Part shown: piece after piece, positions 24,428 through 36,046 of the stretch | Position numbering within the stretch: the stretch's first letter is position 1 | How the letters are laid out: the number at the start of each line of letters is the position of its first letter | The notes under the pieces: model-generated | Databases searched by the model: none | What the model was told of the DNA's origin: nothing | What the model saw: only the letters and a program-made list of their open reading frames with translations | Program-made: the position numbers and the translations under genes | From: Symsagittifera roscoffensis | Lineage: Eukaryota; Xenacoelomorpha; Acoela; Convolutidae | Assembly (NCBI RefSeq): GCF_963678635.1 | Contig: NC_087066.1 | Location: 37,077,152-37,141,151, forward strand | Length of the DNA stretch: 64,000 nucleotides | Direction of reading: 5' to 3'

Positions 24428-27110
24428 AGTAGTCCCCACATTTCCCTACAGATGTAAAGTTTAAAGACAGTAATTCAAATTGAATATAATAACTAGCAAC
24501 ACTGAAATAGTCATCCCTCTCCCTGGGTTACAAATTTTGAAAAGTTTGAGAATCAGTTTTCTCCCTGCATTGGATTTTATAGTTTTTTCACGCCCCTTGG
24601 TTTTTCTTTGGTAATGGAGTCAATCATCATCCGTCCCACTTTATCCACTGGTTTGCGTCGTCTCTTACTCTTTCGGGTTCCCAAACTCTCGCTCTGCGTC
24701 TCCGATTCTCCGTCTTCCTGGTTGCTGTTCGGGAGACATTCCCTCGATACTAGTGCTGGTCTGCTTGGATTTCCTTTCGCGCGTTTCGCTTTTGTTTTCC
24801 GTTCTTTAGTCGTCCGTTCACAATGCTTCTTCGCCTTGCTCGTCCCTTGGCCCGCTGCAACCGCTTCCTCTCGCGCCGGTAATTCGACTGGTAATCGCAA
24901 TGGGATGGTGACCAATGGCCCATTATCTTCACTCTCCGAATCGTCTGATGTTCGACGATTACCCTTGCTTTTTGTGTCTGCATAGTTTTCGACCGCTTTG
25001 ACTTAGGGCTTCATGGAACGCCCCGCCTTGCGCTCGCTAGCATCTCAGCCACGTTTTGCTAATAGTCCGCTGGTAGATCTCGTCGGTATCCTTATCTCCT
25101 TGGTAGTGCAGTTCGTCCTGCGGTCTCTCCCCCTGGTCTGTATCGATATGCTGATCGCTATTCAGTTTAAGCGGTGAATTCCTCAGTGTTGGAGCGTAGG
25201 TCAGTTCTGACCCTTCCTACCAGTTTGAGTGTTGCGGGTAGGCGATCTCCTTCAGTTCTGAGTCGTTTTCGTCTAAACACAAACATTTTTGTTTTAGAAC
25301 GTTTTTCCAATCCAGGTTTTTTAAACTTGGTTTTTTGGTGAGGTTAGGTAAAACAGTATTCGGCTCCCGGCCGAGGTGTGCCTCGAAAGGAGTTAGTTTA
25401 GTTATCGCATTTGTCGAGAACCGTAACGCGCCTAACGCTTTTTCGACCATTGTTTCTAATGAATTGTGTTCCTTTTCGGTCGCATAGGTGAGCACGACGT
25501 TTTTGAGACTGCCGATTATTTTCTCCACCCACTTCGTGCTCCGGAGATCGTTTACCGGTGAGTAAATTCGCTCAATTCCTTCGCTTTTTTTGAAGCTTTT
25601 AAACTTGTTGGACGTGAAACATGACCCTTGGTCTACATGGATTTTACGAGGTACTTCGTGGTGATAGATGTACTTTCCAGAAGTTTTAAAACCTTATCCT
25701 ACGTGTTGGTTGTAGTAACCATGGCCGATAGCCACCTTGAAACTATCCGCCGCAACTAAAACATACTTTTTCATACATTCATTAGGTTCGCTTGGTTCGG
25801 GGTGTTTTCCAATATCTCTCTTGGGTAGCAAAGTTTTTAGGTTCCTATCCGCAATCATGCACTGTTGACAGTTTGTCGCTTTTGCCGCCAGACTGCGGTA
25901 CTTAACGGGGTACCAAACATCTCGAGCTGCCTCGAACATGTTCCGCTTTCCGTGATGGTAGAAGTGGATCCTCGATTCTACCGGTACTTGCAGGGGCAAT
26001 GGGGTTACCAGTCGTCCGTCCTGCAGGGGCAATGGGGTTACCAGTCGTCCGTCTAGCCAGACACAGTCGTCTCTTAAGGAGAGGTCGTTTGCGTATTGGG
26101 CCCAGTTCTTCCTTCAGGTTGGACTTCTTTTGTAATGCCTTTTGTAACTTTGAGTAAATTGATGTCTGCTGGGATCTTTGAAGCGATAAATTCCAAATTA
26201 AATAGTTCAGGTAATGAGGTAGACTTCATGATAATTTCACAATCGCGTGGGATAATTGAGATGACTCGCTGGTTAGAATTTATTGCTGGAAATAGTTCAC
26301 CTGTAAATATGGAAGGAATTGGTAAAACTTTTATTTTTCGAATCTCGTGTGTTTTTAGTGGTGGCTGCAATTCGTGGATTAATTAGTTGTTTCATCGCTG
26401 CTTTCAAGTTTAAGGTCTAGTCTGATTGGGGAATTTAGCTTTCATACATTTTTCTAAGATGTTTTTTGTCTTTCGTATTCAATGATCGTCTTCCAGGGGA
26501 ACGGTATATAGCGCACACTGAACGTCGTTTGGATTCAGTTGACGTATGCGATATGCAGATTGGACCATTCTTATTGGCGAGATTTCTTAAACATGGCTTT
26601 TCGCCCTCAACCGTCGATGTGCTTGAGCATGTTTGTCGGTTTCGATTTTGATTGGATGAATCGCGTTTTGTTTGTTTAGAACCAGGTTCTTGCATTTTCC
26701 TAGTTTTATCACCAAAGGGCTGGATTTTGAGTTAGTAACCAAGGGATTTTTTATTGCATTAATTTTAGCTACTGTGACTCGGCTATCGTAATGGCTAATT
26801 GGCTTTGGGGGGGGGTCGCTTAGGTGTCTTGACAAGTAACGGCTATCGAATTGGCTAATTGGCTTTGGGGGCCGCTTTGGTGTCTTTATAAGTAATCTGC
26901 GAAGCCGATTTTGTTAACCGTTCTAGCCATCTTGATAACCTCGAAACAAGGGTTTTGTTCTTCTTGTTATTACCATTGAGTAGTGAAAATAAGGCTTTAT
27001 GATCTGTGATTACTGTAAATGGTCTTCCTAGGACATAGTTTCTAAAATATTCAGCCCCCCACACAACTGCCAACGATCTAGAGTATTTCTTCTCCGAGTA
27101 TTTTTTTCTC
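24428..27110 (-). pseudogene. Gypsy element A, unit 1: RNase H, integrase and C-terminal remnant
   Basis: Minus-strand fragments in element order: RNase H (about 26870-27110, with TDHKALFSLL), integrase zinc-binding region (25694..26032, with HHGKRN and CQQC), a late integrase part (25217..25528, with LTPFEAHLGREPNTVL) and a basic C-terminal tail (about 24600-24980, RKSKRRRKPVD). Frames are broken by stops and shifts, and the integrase catalytic centre is not intact. A 33-bp duplication lies at about 25988-26055. A second short duplication (ggctatcg..ttggctttggggg) lies at about 26781-26870 and is single-copy in unit 3. Confidence 0.7.
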
Positions 27111-27473
27111 CAAGTAGTCCCCACATTTCCCTACAGATGTAAAGTCTAAAGACAGTAATTCAAATTGAATATAATAAGTAGCAACACTGAAACAGTCATA
27201 CCTCTCCCTGGGTTACAAATTTTGAAAAGTTTGAGAATCAGTTTTCTCCCTGCATTGGATTTTATAGTTTTTTCACGCCCCTTGGTTTTTCTTTGGTAAT
27301 GGAGTCAATCATCATCCGTCCCACTTTATCCACTGGTTTGCGTCGTCTCTTACTCTTTCGGGTTCCCGAACTCTCGCTCTGCGTCTCCGATTCTCCGTCT
27401 TCCTGGCTGCTGTTGGGGAGACATTCCCTCGATACTAGTGCTGGTCTGCTTGGATTTCCTTTGCTTGGTCTGC
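27110..27473 (-). pseudogene. Gypsy element A, extra C-terminal fragment in unit 1
   Basis: After the RNase H part the sequence jumps back to the element end. From ccaagtagtccccacattt it repeats 24424-24775 (polypurine side, then C-terminal tail), stopping inside the tail and joining the duplicated gene end. The jump falls almost exactly on the LTR/internal boundary. The same joint occurs in unit 2 at about 30241. Confidence 0.65.
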
Positions 27474-28151
27474 GTGCAAAATCAGTTCAGCAAATGTGGC
27501 GGAACCTCAAGTTTCAGAACAAGTAGATGTCTCGGTTGCAGAGGACATAGAGTTGGGAACTCGAGTGAGTCAAAAATATTCTCCAATCGCAATCCTCAGC
27601 CGGGAATTCAAACTCAAGTACAGGTTGTGATCAAGTCTAGGGTGTACAGCTGATATGCAAAGAGCTTTAAAAAAGAGTAGAAAAAGCAAGAGCGAAAGGG
27701 TACTGAATTGACTTCGTTTTATCTAGAAAATTCTGGACACGGTTTTTAGTTCGCCGTAGATCGAGGAAGTAGAAGGTATATTTTTGTTTCCTGACTTGTG
27801 AACACAAATTAGTTATTGAGTTTAGCTTTGTTGATGATTTTTAATTCTTATTTTTAATTTCATAAAAACATTTTTCTATTCGCAATATTTTTCCAACTTT
27901 GTGTCGTTGCTTTAATTTGAAATGGTTGAAAAAATTGAAAGCTTATGTGACTAATTTTGTGCCTGAAATTTAGGATTGTTTTGTGTGATAAATTGTGACT
28001 TAAACTCAACAAATATTTGAATTCAAGTGTTATCTAGTTCTTGTTAATTCTATTTGGATTTGAGTTAAAAGATTCAATCAAATTCACTACGCCCTAGATT
28101 ATGACAGTTTTACTACAATGAAGAAATTGCCTTAGATTTTTGTTAGGAAGG
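27474..28151 (+). pseudogene. Duplicated 3' end of the 522-aa gene, copy 2
   Basis: Starting at gtgcaaaatcag this repeats 23552 onward: the last 157 bp of the open frame, the stop and the 3' flank, nearly identical. It lacks the rest of the coding region and the upstream acceptor, so it cannot make the protein. It could still act as a decoy donor or 3' end for transcripts reading through from the real gene. Confidence 0.75.
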
Positions 28152-28355
28152 TAACAAGGGTTGATAAAACGATACGGTTTTAAGAGTTAATTCAACTTGC
28201 TACTTTAATGTAAAATCCAGACACTGAATTAGAGGTCAACATACAGACAGACCCAGATTGATTGACAGGCAGAAACCTGCTCACATTTGGTAGTGAATGA
28301 GGAACTCTCGTGAATATAAATAATTATAGGTAACACCTGAAATGATTGACATCCA
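28152..28355 (-). repeat. Gypsy element A LTR, copy 2
   Basis: 204 bp, near-identical to 24224..24427, in the same position relative to the duplicated gene end, showing that the whole gene-end plus LTR block was duplicated together. Confidence 0.6.
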
Positions 28356-30241
28356 AGTAGTCCCCACATTTCCCTACAGATGTAAAGTTTAAAGACAGTA
28401 ATTCAAATTGAATATAATAAGTAGCAACACTGAAACAGTCATCCCTCTCCCTGGGTTACAAATTTTGAAAAGTTTGAGAATCAGTTTTCTCCCTGCATTG
28501 GATTTTATAGTTTTTTCACGCCCCTTGGTTTTTCTTTGGTAATGGAGTCAATCATCATCCGTCCCACTTTATCCACTGGTTTGCGTCGTCTCTTACTCTT
28601 TCGGGTTCCCAAACTCTCGCTCTGCGTCTCCGATTTTCCGTCTTCCTGGCTGCTGTTCGGGAGACATTTCCTCGATACTAGTGCTGGTCTGCTTGGATTT
28701 CCTTTCGCGCGTTTCGCTTTTGTTTTCCGTTCTTTAGCCGTCCGTTCACAATGCTTCTTCGCCTTGCTCGTCCCTTGGCCCGCTGCAACCGCTTCCTCGC
28801 GCCGGTAATTTGACTGGTAATCGCAATGAGATGGTGACCAATGGCCCATTATCTTCACTCTCCGAATCGTCTGATGTTCGACGATTACCCTTGCTTTTTG
28901 TGTCTGCATAGTTTTCGACCGCTTTGACTTAGGGCTTCATGGAACGCCCCGCCTTGCGCTTGCTAGCATCTCAGCCACGTTTTGCTAGTAGTCCGCTGGT
29001 AGATCTCGGCGGTATCCTTATCTACTTGGTAGTGCAGTTCGTCCTGCGGTCTCTCCCTCTGGTCTGTATCGATATGCTGATTGCTATTCAGTTTAAGCGG
29101 TGAATTCCTCAGTGTTGGAGCGTAGGTCAGTTCTGACCCTTCCTACCAGTTTGAGTGTTGCGGGTCGGCGATCGGATTCAGTTCTGAGTCGTTTTCGTCT
29201 AAACACAAACATTTTTGTTTTAGAACGTTTTTCCAATCCAAGTTTTTTAAACTTGGTTTTTTGGTGAGTTTAGGTAAAACGGTATTCGGCTCCCGGCCGA
29301 GGTGTGCCTCGAAAGGGGTTAGTTGAGTTATCGCATTTGTCGAGAACCGTAACGCGCCTAACGCTTTTTCGACCATTGTTTCTAATGAATTGTGTTCCTT
29401 TTCGGTCGCATAGGTGAGCACGACGTTTTTGAGACTGCCGATTATTTTCTCCACCCACCCCGTGCTCCGGAGATCGTTTACCGGTGAGTAAATTCGCTCA
29501 ATTCCTTCGCTTTTTTTGAAGCTTTTAAACTTGTTGGACGTGAAACATGACCCTTGGTCTACATGGATTTTACGAGGTACTTCGTGGTGATAGATGTACT
29601 TTCCAGAAGTTTTAAAACCTTATCCTACGTGTTGGTTGTAGTAACCATGGCCGATAGCCACCTTGAAACTATCCGCCGCAACTAAAATATACTTTTTCAT
29701 ACATTCATTAGGTTCGCTTGGTTCGGGGTGTTTTCCAATATCTCTCTTGGGTAGCAAAGTTTTTAGGTTCCTATCCGCAATCATGCACTGTTGACAGTTT
29801 GTCGCTTTTGCCGCCAGACTGCGGTACTTAACGGGGTACCAAACATCTCGAGCTGCCTCGAACATGTTCCGCTTTCCGTGATGGTAGAAGTGGATCCTCG
29901 ATTCTACCGGTACTTGCAGGGGCAATGGGGTTACCAGTCGTCCGTCCTGCAGGGGCAATGGGGTTACCGTAACGGCTATCGTATTGGCTAATTGGCTTTG
30001 GGGGCCGCTTTGGTGTCTTGATAAGTAATCTGCGAAGCCAATTTTGTTAACCGTTCTAGCCATCTTGATAACCTCGAAACAAGGGTTTTGTTCTTCTTGT
30101 TATTACCATTGAGTAGTGAAAATAAGGCTTTATGATCTGTGATTACTGTAAATGGTCTTCCTAGGACATAGTTTCTAAAATATTCAGCCCCCCACACAAC
30201 TGCCAACGATCTAGAGTATTTCTTCTCCGAGTATTTTTTCT
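28356..30241 (-). pseudogene. Gypsy element A, unit 2 (shorter by about 790 bp)
   Basis: Same order as unit 1: tail (28505..28909), late integrase (29143..29454), integrase zinc-binding region (about 29620-29960), RNase H (29988..30241). Relative to unit 1, the segment corresponding to about 26046-26835 is missing. This accounts for the 3132-bp spacing of gene-end copies 2 to 3, against 3922 bp for copies 1 to 2. The deletion fuses the integrase zinc-binding region to the RNase H part. Confidence 0.7.
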
Positions 30242-30605
30242 CCAAGTAGTCCCCACATTTCCCTACAGATGTAAAGTCTAAAGACAGTAATTCAAATTGA
30301 ATATAATAAGTAGCAACACTGAAACAGTCATACCTCTCCCTGGGTTACAAATTTTGAAAAGTTTGAGAATCAGTTTTCTCCCTGCATTGGATTTTATAGT
30401 TTTTTCACGCCCCTTGGTTTTTCTTTGGTAATGGAGTCAATCATCATCCGTCCCACTTTATCCACTGGTTTGCGTCGTCTCTTACTCTTTCGGGTTCCCG
30501 AACTCTCGCTCTGCGTCTCCGATTCTCCGTCTTCCTGGCTGCTGTTGGGGAGACATTCCCTCGATACTAGTGCTGGTCTGCTTGGATTTCCTTTGCTTGG
30601 TCTGC
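30242..30605 (-). pseudogene. Gypsy element A, extra C-terminal fragment in unit 2
   Basis: Near-identical to 27110..27473, with the same two joints: RNase H to LTR edge on the left, and tail to gtgcaaaatcag on the right. Identical joints mean that units 1 and 2 arose by duplicating one already rearranged block. Confidence 0.65.
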
Positions 30606-31284
30606 GTGCAAAATCAGTTCAGCAAATGTGGCGGAACCTCAAGTTTCAGAACAAGTAGATGTCTCGGTTGCAGAGGACATAGAGTTGGGAACTCGAGTGA
30701 GTCAAAAATATTCTCCAATCGCAATCCTCAGCCGGGAATTCAAACTCAAGTACAGGTTGTGATCAAGTCTAGGGTGTACAGCTGATATGCAAAGAGCTTT
30801 AAAAAAAGAGTAGAAAAAGCAAGAGCGAAAGGGTACTGAATTGACTTCGTTTTATCTAGAAAATTCTGGACACGGTTTTTAGTTCGCCATAGATCGAGGA
30901 AGTAGAAGGTATATTTTTGTTTCCTGACTTGTGAACACAAATTAGTTATTGAGTTGAGCTTTGTTGATGATTTTTAATTCTTATTTTTAATTTCATAAAA
31001 ACTTTTTTCTATTCGCAATATTTTTCCAACTTTGTGTCGTTGCTTTAATTTGAAATGGTTGAAAAAATTGAAAGCTTATGTGACTAATTTTGTGCCTGAA
31101 ATTTAGGATTGTTTTGTGTGATAAATTGTGACTTAAACTCAACAAATATTTGAATTCAAGTGATATCTAGTTCTTGTTAATTCTATTTGGATTTGAGTTA
31201 AAATATTCAATCAAATTCACTACGCCCTAGATTATGACAGTTTTACTACAATGAAGAAATTGCCTTAGATTTTTGTTAGGAAGG
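30606..31284 (+). pseudogene. Duplicated 3' end of the 522-aa gene, copy 3
   Basis: A third copy of the gene end and its flank, matching 23552 onward and 27474 onward. It again begins at gtgcaaaatcag and runs to the LTR at 31285. Non-coding by itself. Confidence 0.75.
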
Positions 31285-31488
31285 TAACAAGGGTTGATAA
31301 AACGATACGGTTTTAAGAGTTAATTCAACTTGCTTCTTTAATGTAAAATCTAGACACTGAATTAGAGGTCAACATACAGACAGACCCAGATTGATTGACA
31401 GGCAGAAACCTGCTCACATTTGGTAGTGAATGAGGAACTCTCGTGAATATAAATAATTATAGGTAACACCTGAAATGATTGACATCCA
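31285..31488 (-). repeat. Gypsy element A LTR, copy 3 (3' LTR of the main copy)
   Basis: 204 bp matching the other LTR copies. It lies at the low-coordinate end, so it is the 3' LTR of the minus-strand element. A purine-rich stretch (minus strand GGGAAATGTGGGGACTA) precedes it and can serve as polypurine tract. Confidence 0.65.
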
Positions 31489-31629
31489 AGTAGTCCCCAC
31501 ATTTCCCTACAGATGTAAAGTTTAAAGACAGTAATTCAAATTGAATATAATAAGTAGCAACACTGAAACAGTCATCCCTCTCCCTGGGTTACAAATTTTG
31601 AAAAGTTTGAGAATCAATTTTCTCCCTGC

Positions 31630-32002
31630 ATTGGAGTCAATCATCATCCGTCCCACTTTATCCACTGGTTTGCGTCGTCTCTTACTCTTTCGGGTTCCCA
31701 AACTCTCGCTCTGCGTCTCCGATTCTCCGTCTTCCTGGTTGCTGTTCGGGAGACATTCCCTCGATACTAGTGCTGGTCTGCTTGGATTTCCTTTCGCGCG
31801 TTTCGCTTTTGTTTTCCGTTCTTTAGTCGTCCGTTCACAATGCTTCTTCGCCTTGCTCGTCCCTTGGCCCGCTGCAACCGCTTCCTCTCGCGCCGGTAAT
31901 TCGACTGGTAATCGCAATGGGATGGTGACCAATGGCCCATTATCTTCACTCTCCGAATCGTCTGATGTTCGACGATTACCCTTGCTTTTTGTGTCTGCAT
32001 AG
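31630..32002 (-). pseudogene. Gypsy A Pol C-terminal tail
   Basis: A basic, low-complexity end of Pol: a Lys/Arg-rich stretch (RKSKRRRKPVDKVGRM) after the integrase. Split over two overlapping frames, with a short deletion relative to units 1 and 2 (the ttttatagttttttcacgcc stretch is absent). Confidence 0.5.
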
Positions 32003-32233
32003 TTTTCGACCGCTTTGACTTAGGGCTTCATGGAACGCCCCGCCTTGCGCTCGCTAGCATCTCAGCCACGTTTTGCTAATAGGCCGCTGGTAGATCTCGT
32101 CGGTATCCTTATCTCCTTGGTAGTGCAGTTCGTCCTGCGGTCTCTCCCCCTGGTCTGTATCGATATGCTGATCGCTATTCAGTTTAAGCGGTGAATTCCT
32201 CAGTGTTGGAGCGTAGGTCAGTTCTGACCCTTC

Positions 32234-32545
32234 CTACCAGTTTGAGTGTTGCGGGTAGGCGATCTCCTTCAGTTCTGAGTCGTTTTCGTCTAAACACAAA
32301 CATTTTTGTTTTAGAACGTTTTTCCAATCCAGGTTTTTTAAACTTGGTTTTTTGGTGAGGTTAGGTAAAACAGTATTCGGCTCCCGGCCGAGGTGTGCCT
32401 CGAAAGGAGTTAGTTTAGTTATCGCATTTGTCGAGAACCGTAACGCGCCTAACGCTTTTTCGACCATTGTTTCTAATGAATTGTTTTCCTTTTCGGTCGC
32501 ATAGGTGAGCACGAAGTTTTTGAGACTGCCGATTATTTTCTCCAC
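32234..32545 (-). pseudogene. Gypsy A integrase, late core
   Basis: Contains the segment after the DDE glutamate (SLETMVEKALGALRFSTNAI, then PFEAHLGREPNTVL), typical of Gypsy integrases, where the helix is followed by the PFE-L-G-R-PNT motif. The first two catalytic aspartates are not readable in frame upstream, where a deletion or shifts occur. Confidence 0.65.
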
Positions 32546-32787
32546 CCACCCCGTGCTCCGGAGATCGTTTACCGGTCAGTAAATTTGCTCAATTCCTTCG
32601 CTTTTTTTGAAGCTTTTAAACTTGTTGGACGTGAAACATGTCGATTGGTCTACATGGATTTTACGAGGTACTTCGTGGTGATAGATGTACTTTCCAGAAG
32701 TTTTAAAACCTTATCCGACGTGTTGGTTGTAGTAACCATGGCCGATAGCCACCTTGAAACTATCCGCAGCAACTAAAACATACTTTT

Positions 32788-33110
32788 TCATAAATTCATT
32801 AGGTTCGCTTGATTCGGGGTGTTTTCCAATATCTCTCTTGGGATATTGGAAAACAAAGTTTTTATGTTCCTATCCGCAATCATGAACTGTTGACAGTTTG
32901 TCGCTTTTGCCGCCAGACTGCGGTACTTAACGGGGTACCAAACATCTCGAGCTGCCTCGAACATGTTCCGCTTTCCGTGATGGTAGAAGCGGATCCTCGA
33001 TTCTACCGGTACTTGCAGGGGCAATGGGGTTACCAGTCGTCCGTCCTGCAGGGGCATGGGGTTACCAGTCGTCCGTCTAGCCAGACACAGTCGTCTCTTA
33101 AGGAGAGGTC
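32788..33110 (-). pseudogene. Gypsy A integrase zinc-binding region
   Basis: Shows the HHCC-type region: FYHHGKRNMFEAARDVWYP followed by a Cys pair. The second pair reads CQQF here instead of CQQC in units 1 and 2. A small inverted repeat (32821-32854) interrupts the frame next to it. Confidence 0.65.
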
Positions 33111-33817
33111 GTTTGCGTATTGGGCCCAGTTCTGCCTTCAGGTTGGTCTTCTTTTGTAATGCCTTTTGTAACTTTGAGTAAATTGATGTCTGCTGGGATG
33201 TTTGAAGCGATAAATTCCAAATTAAATAGTTCAGGTAATGAGGTAGACTTCTTGATAATTTTACAATCGCGTGGGATAATTGAGATGAATCGCTGGTTAG
33301 AATTTATTGCTGGAAATAGTTCACCTGTAAATATGGAAGGAATTGGTAAAACTTTTTTTTCGAATCTCGTGTGTTTTTAGTGGTGGCTGCAATTCGTGGA
33401 TTAATTAGTTGTTTCATCGCTGCTTTCAAGTTTAAGGTCTAGTCTGATTGGGGAATTTAGCTTTCATACATTTTTCTAAGATGTTATTTGTCTTTCGTAT
33501 TCAATGATCGTCTTCCAGGGGAACGGTATATAGCGCACACTGAACGTCGTTTGGATTCAGTTGACGTATGCGATATGCAGATTGGACCATTCTTATTGGC
33601 GAGATTTCTTAAGCATGACTTTTCGCCCTCAACCGTCGATGTGCTTGAGCATGTTTGTCGGTTTCGATTTTGATTGGATGAATCGCGTTTTGTTTGTTTA
33701 GAACCAGGTTCTTGCATTTTCCGAGTTTTATCATTAAAGGGCTGGATTTTGAGTTAGTAACCAAGGGATTTTCTTATTGCATTAATCTTAGCTACTGTGA
33801 CTCGGCTATCGTAATGG

Positions 33818-34141
33818 CTAATTGGCTTTGGGGGCCGCTTTGGTGTCTTGATAAGTAATCTGCGAAGCCAATTTTTGCTCAAAATTGAAAGGAATCAGTC
33901 TGTCTAGCCATCTTGTTAACCTGGAAACAACGGTTTTGTTCTTCTTGTTATTACCATTGAGTAGTGAAATTAAGGCTTTATGATCTGTGATTACTGTAAA
34001 TGGTCTTCCTTGGACATAGCTTCTAGAATATTCAGCCCCCCACACAACTGCCAACGATCTAGAGTATTTCTTCTCCGCTGCGTTCCAAAAATCGTGATGT
34101 GAATGAGATTGGGCGCCATCCTTCGGATAATAATTGTTCAA
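33818..34141 (-). pseudogene. Gypsy A RNase H
   Basis: Contains EKKYSRSLAVVWGAEYSRSY and TDHKALISLL, the RNase H / connection motifs of Ty3-type Pol, followed by LSRW-type residues (LTRWLDRLIPFNFEQK). The frame closes within the domain. This is the version from which units 1 and 2 (about 90 bp shorter at this joint) derive. Confidence 0.7.
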
Positions 34142-34483
34142 GCGCCGCTCCTAGACCATTGTGACTAGCTTCACAGGCGACTATAATATGTTTGTGTACA
34201 TCGAAGTGTTTCAATTCGACTATCTTTGCTACCCCTTATTTGATATTTTGAAACGCTTTTTCATACGCTTCAGTCCATTTACATATGTTCTTTTTGCTTA
34301 ACAACGGTCTATGTGGTGCCGATAGTTCTGCCATTGCTGGAAGGTATTTGTAGAGGCTGTGAATTAAGCCCACAATTGATTTTAATTGATTCGCGGTCTT
34401 TGAGGGCCCAAGTGCGTTGATTGGCGCGGTTTTCCGTGATTCCGAGTCCGAGTCATTCGCATTCGAGCTTTACGAATTCAAAC

Positions 34484-35155
34484 TTAGGGAGTTTCAATGA
34501 CTTTCTCAATCAAAGATATTCGGTTCCCGTGGTTGTTACCAATATATCCTCGATAAAAGCGTTCGGAAACTCGTTCAAAATTGAGTCCATCACCACCCTC
34601 TGGATATCGGCCGGCATTGACGTTAATTTGTAAATTCTCATCCGGAACCTGTACGTACCAGTCGACCGACAACCCACTTGTGAGAAGTTACGTTGCACGC
34701 TCGTATCTTCACTGAGTAGTAATTGCGCGTACACAAGTTTAATCCATCGTGGTAAAATACACGCCCCCTTGTTTTTTCTCGGAAATAAGTTTTTCTGTGG
34801 CCTTGGGCAAGCAATTTTCTTCCGATCTCTTTATCCACTTGTCTTAGAGTGTTACCGGCACTCTTCGACCTTTTAGATGTATTGGTACGAGGTTTTCGAA
34901 AAAGTCCGCCCATACCTTATAAATATTAATTTTACTAGTTCTTGTAAAAGTTTTGGGAATAGCTTACTGAAATACTGTTGCCAAGGGATCATGTTCTGCC
35001 AAGGGTTCATGTTCGATGTCTTGTGCCCTTTGGATTTTCATAACTGTTCTCTTTGGATTTGTCTGCATGAGTTGTAGGTTCAGTTTCCCATGAGGTCGCG
35101 TCCCACGATCGACGGCCAGTTTCCTCCGATGACTGACTTCTGATGTGGTCTTCAT
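34484..35155 (-). pseudogene. Gypsy A reverse transcriptase
   Basis: RT sequence scattered over several frames: the entry helix (VDKEIGRKLLAQGH), the STGTYRFR region, the SMPADIQRVVMDSIL helix, and a catalytic box reading IEDILVTT where family members have (Y/F)xDDILV. The first Asp of the box is replaced by Glu in this frame. Clearly inactive. Confidence 0.65.
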
Positions 35156-35622
35156 CCGTATGATGTCAACTCCACATCCAATTTCCCCAGAAAGTTAATC
35201 CGATTGTTGCTGAAGTTCCAAAATTTGTCCTCATCGCTGTTCTTCTGCTTCAGCTCAATGCCGGTTCTTCCCAGGGTCTTCTTAATGTCATTCATTGTGG
35301 ATATCGATTTTGGTGATCCGCTCTCGATCCAAATATTCACCAGATGTCCATTTATGCTGATCTTTAACTTTGGCCAGGCAATCTTCAATAGTGTTTCTCT
35401 CCTACGTCGTTTTGTCATTACCATATAATCATCGAAGCTCTCTGATGACCAGCGAAGCTCCCTTTTCACAAATCCTACGGAAGTGGGGTGTTGTGAACTG
35501 ACTTCATCCCAGGGGGTATCCTCCTCTTCAAACATTTCATACCCTTCGATAAGCCCTACTGATTGTCCCCCGCGACAATCTTTGTAATCATTGTCCCGTC
35601 GCGACAATCTTTTCTCCTGCAT
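35152..35622 (-). pseudogene. Gypsy A protease region
   Basis: An open piece of 156 codons containing a retropepsin-like site reading WIESGSPKSI, where active enzymes have DSG or DTG, so the catalytic Asp appears to be Glu. It ends with a strand like the LG(x)LD part before RT. Confidence 0.55.
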
Positions 35623-36046
35623 GTTTTCTCGTAATGACCCTCTTTCTTGCAGAAGTTACATGTAACGGATCTCGCTAGGCATCGTTGTCGGTGTTTCGGG
35701 GTGAAGTTTGGCTGATCGCTTTTGAAGCAATTCCAGTCTGGCGTTCGGACTCCCCACGATTCTGATATGTCCTTTGAAGTCCAAAACATAGATACAAATT
35801 GGAAATGAGCGTTTTTTCCACTTTTTCCCTTGGTTTTCCTCCAACATCCCCCAGTGCAGCGATCTGCGTTGCCGTTAAGGCGGCATCGAAGTAGTAGTTT
35901 CATGAAATTAGTCCATGTTTTGCCACCATCGAACAGTGGAATCGTTGTTTCCACTGTTCCCAGAGTAGTTGTTTCTCCGCCTGGTTCGGAGGCCAAAATG
36001 CTTCAATCCCCAAGGGGTTTTCCACCTCCATCCGCTGACTGCGCCA
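35556..36046 (-). pseudogene. Gypsy A Gag remnant with zinc knuckle
   Basis: Begins at the ATG formed across the LTR/primer-site junction (36047/36046), whose first codons read Met-Ala-Gln-Ser. The frame closes after 14 codons by a 1-nt shift, and the Gag N-terminus continues in another frame (FWPPNQ). Most of the capsid is deleted. A zinc knuckle CNFCKKEGHYEKTC (CCHC) is kept near 35600-35660. Confidence 0.65.
36037..36046 (-). other. Gypsy A primer-binding site (tRNA-Ser type)
   Basis: The minus strand reads TGGCGCAGTC directly after the LTR. This is complementary to the 3' end (GACTGCGCCA) of animal tRNA-Ser. There is no spacer between LTR and site. Confidence 0.7.
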
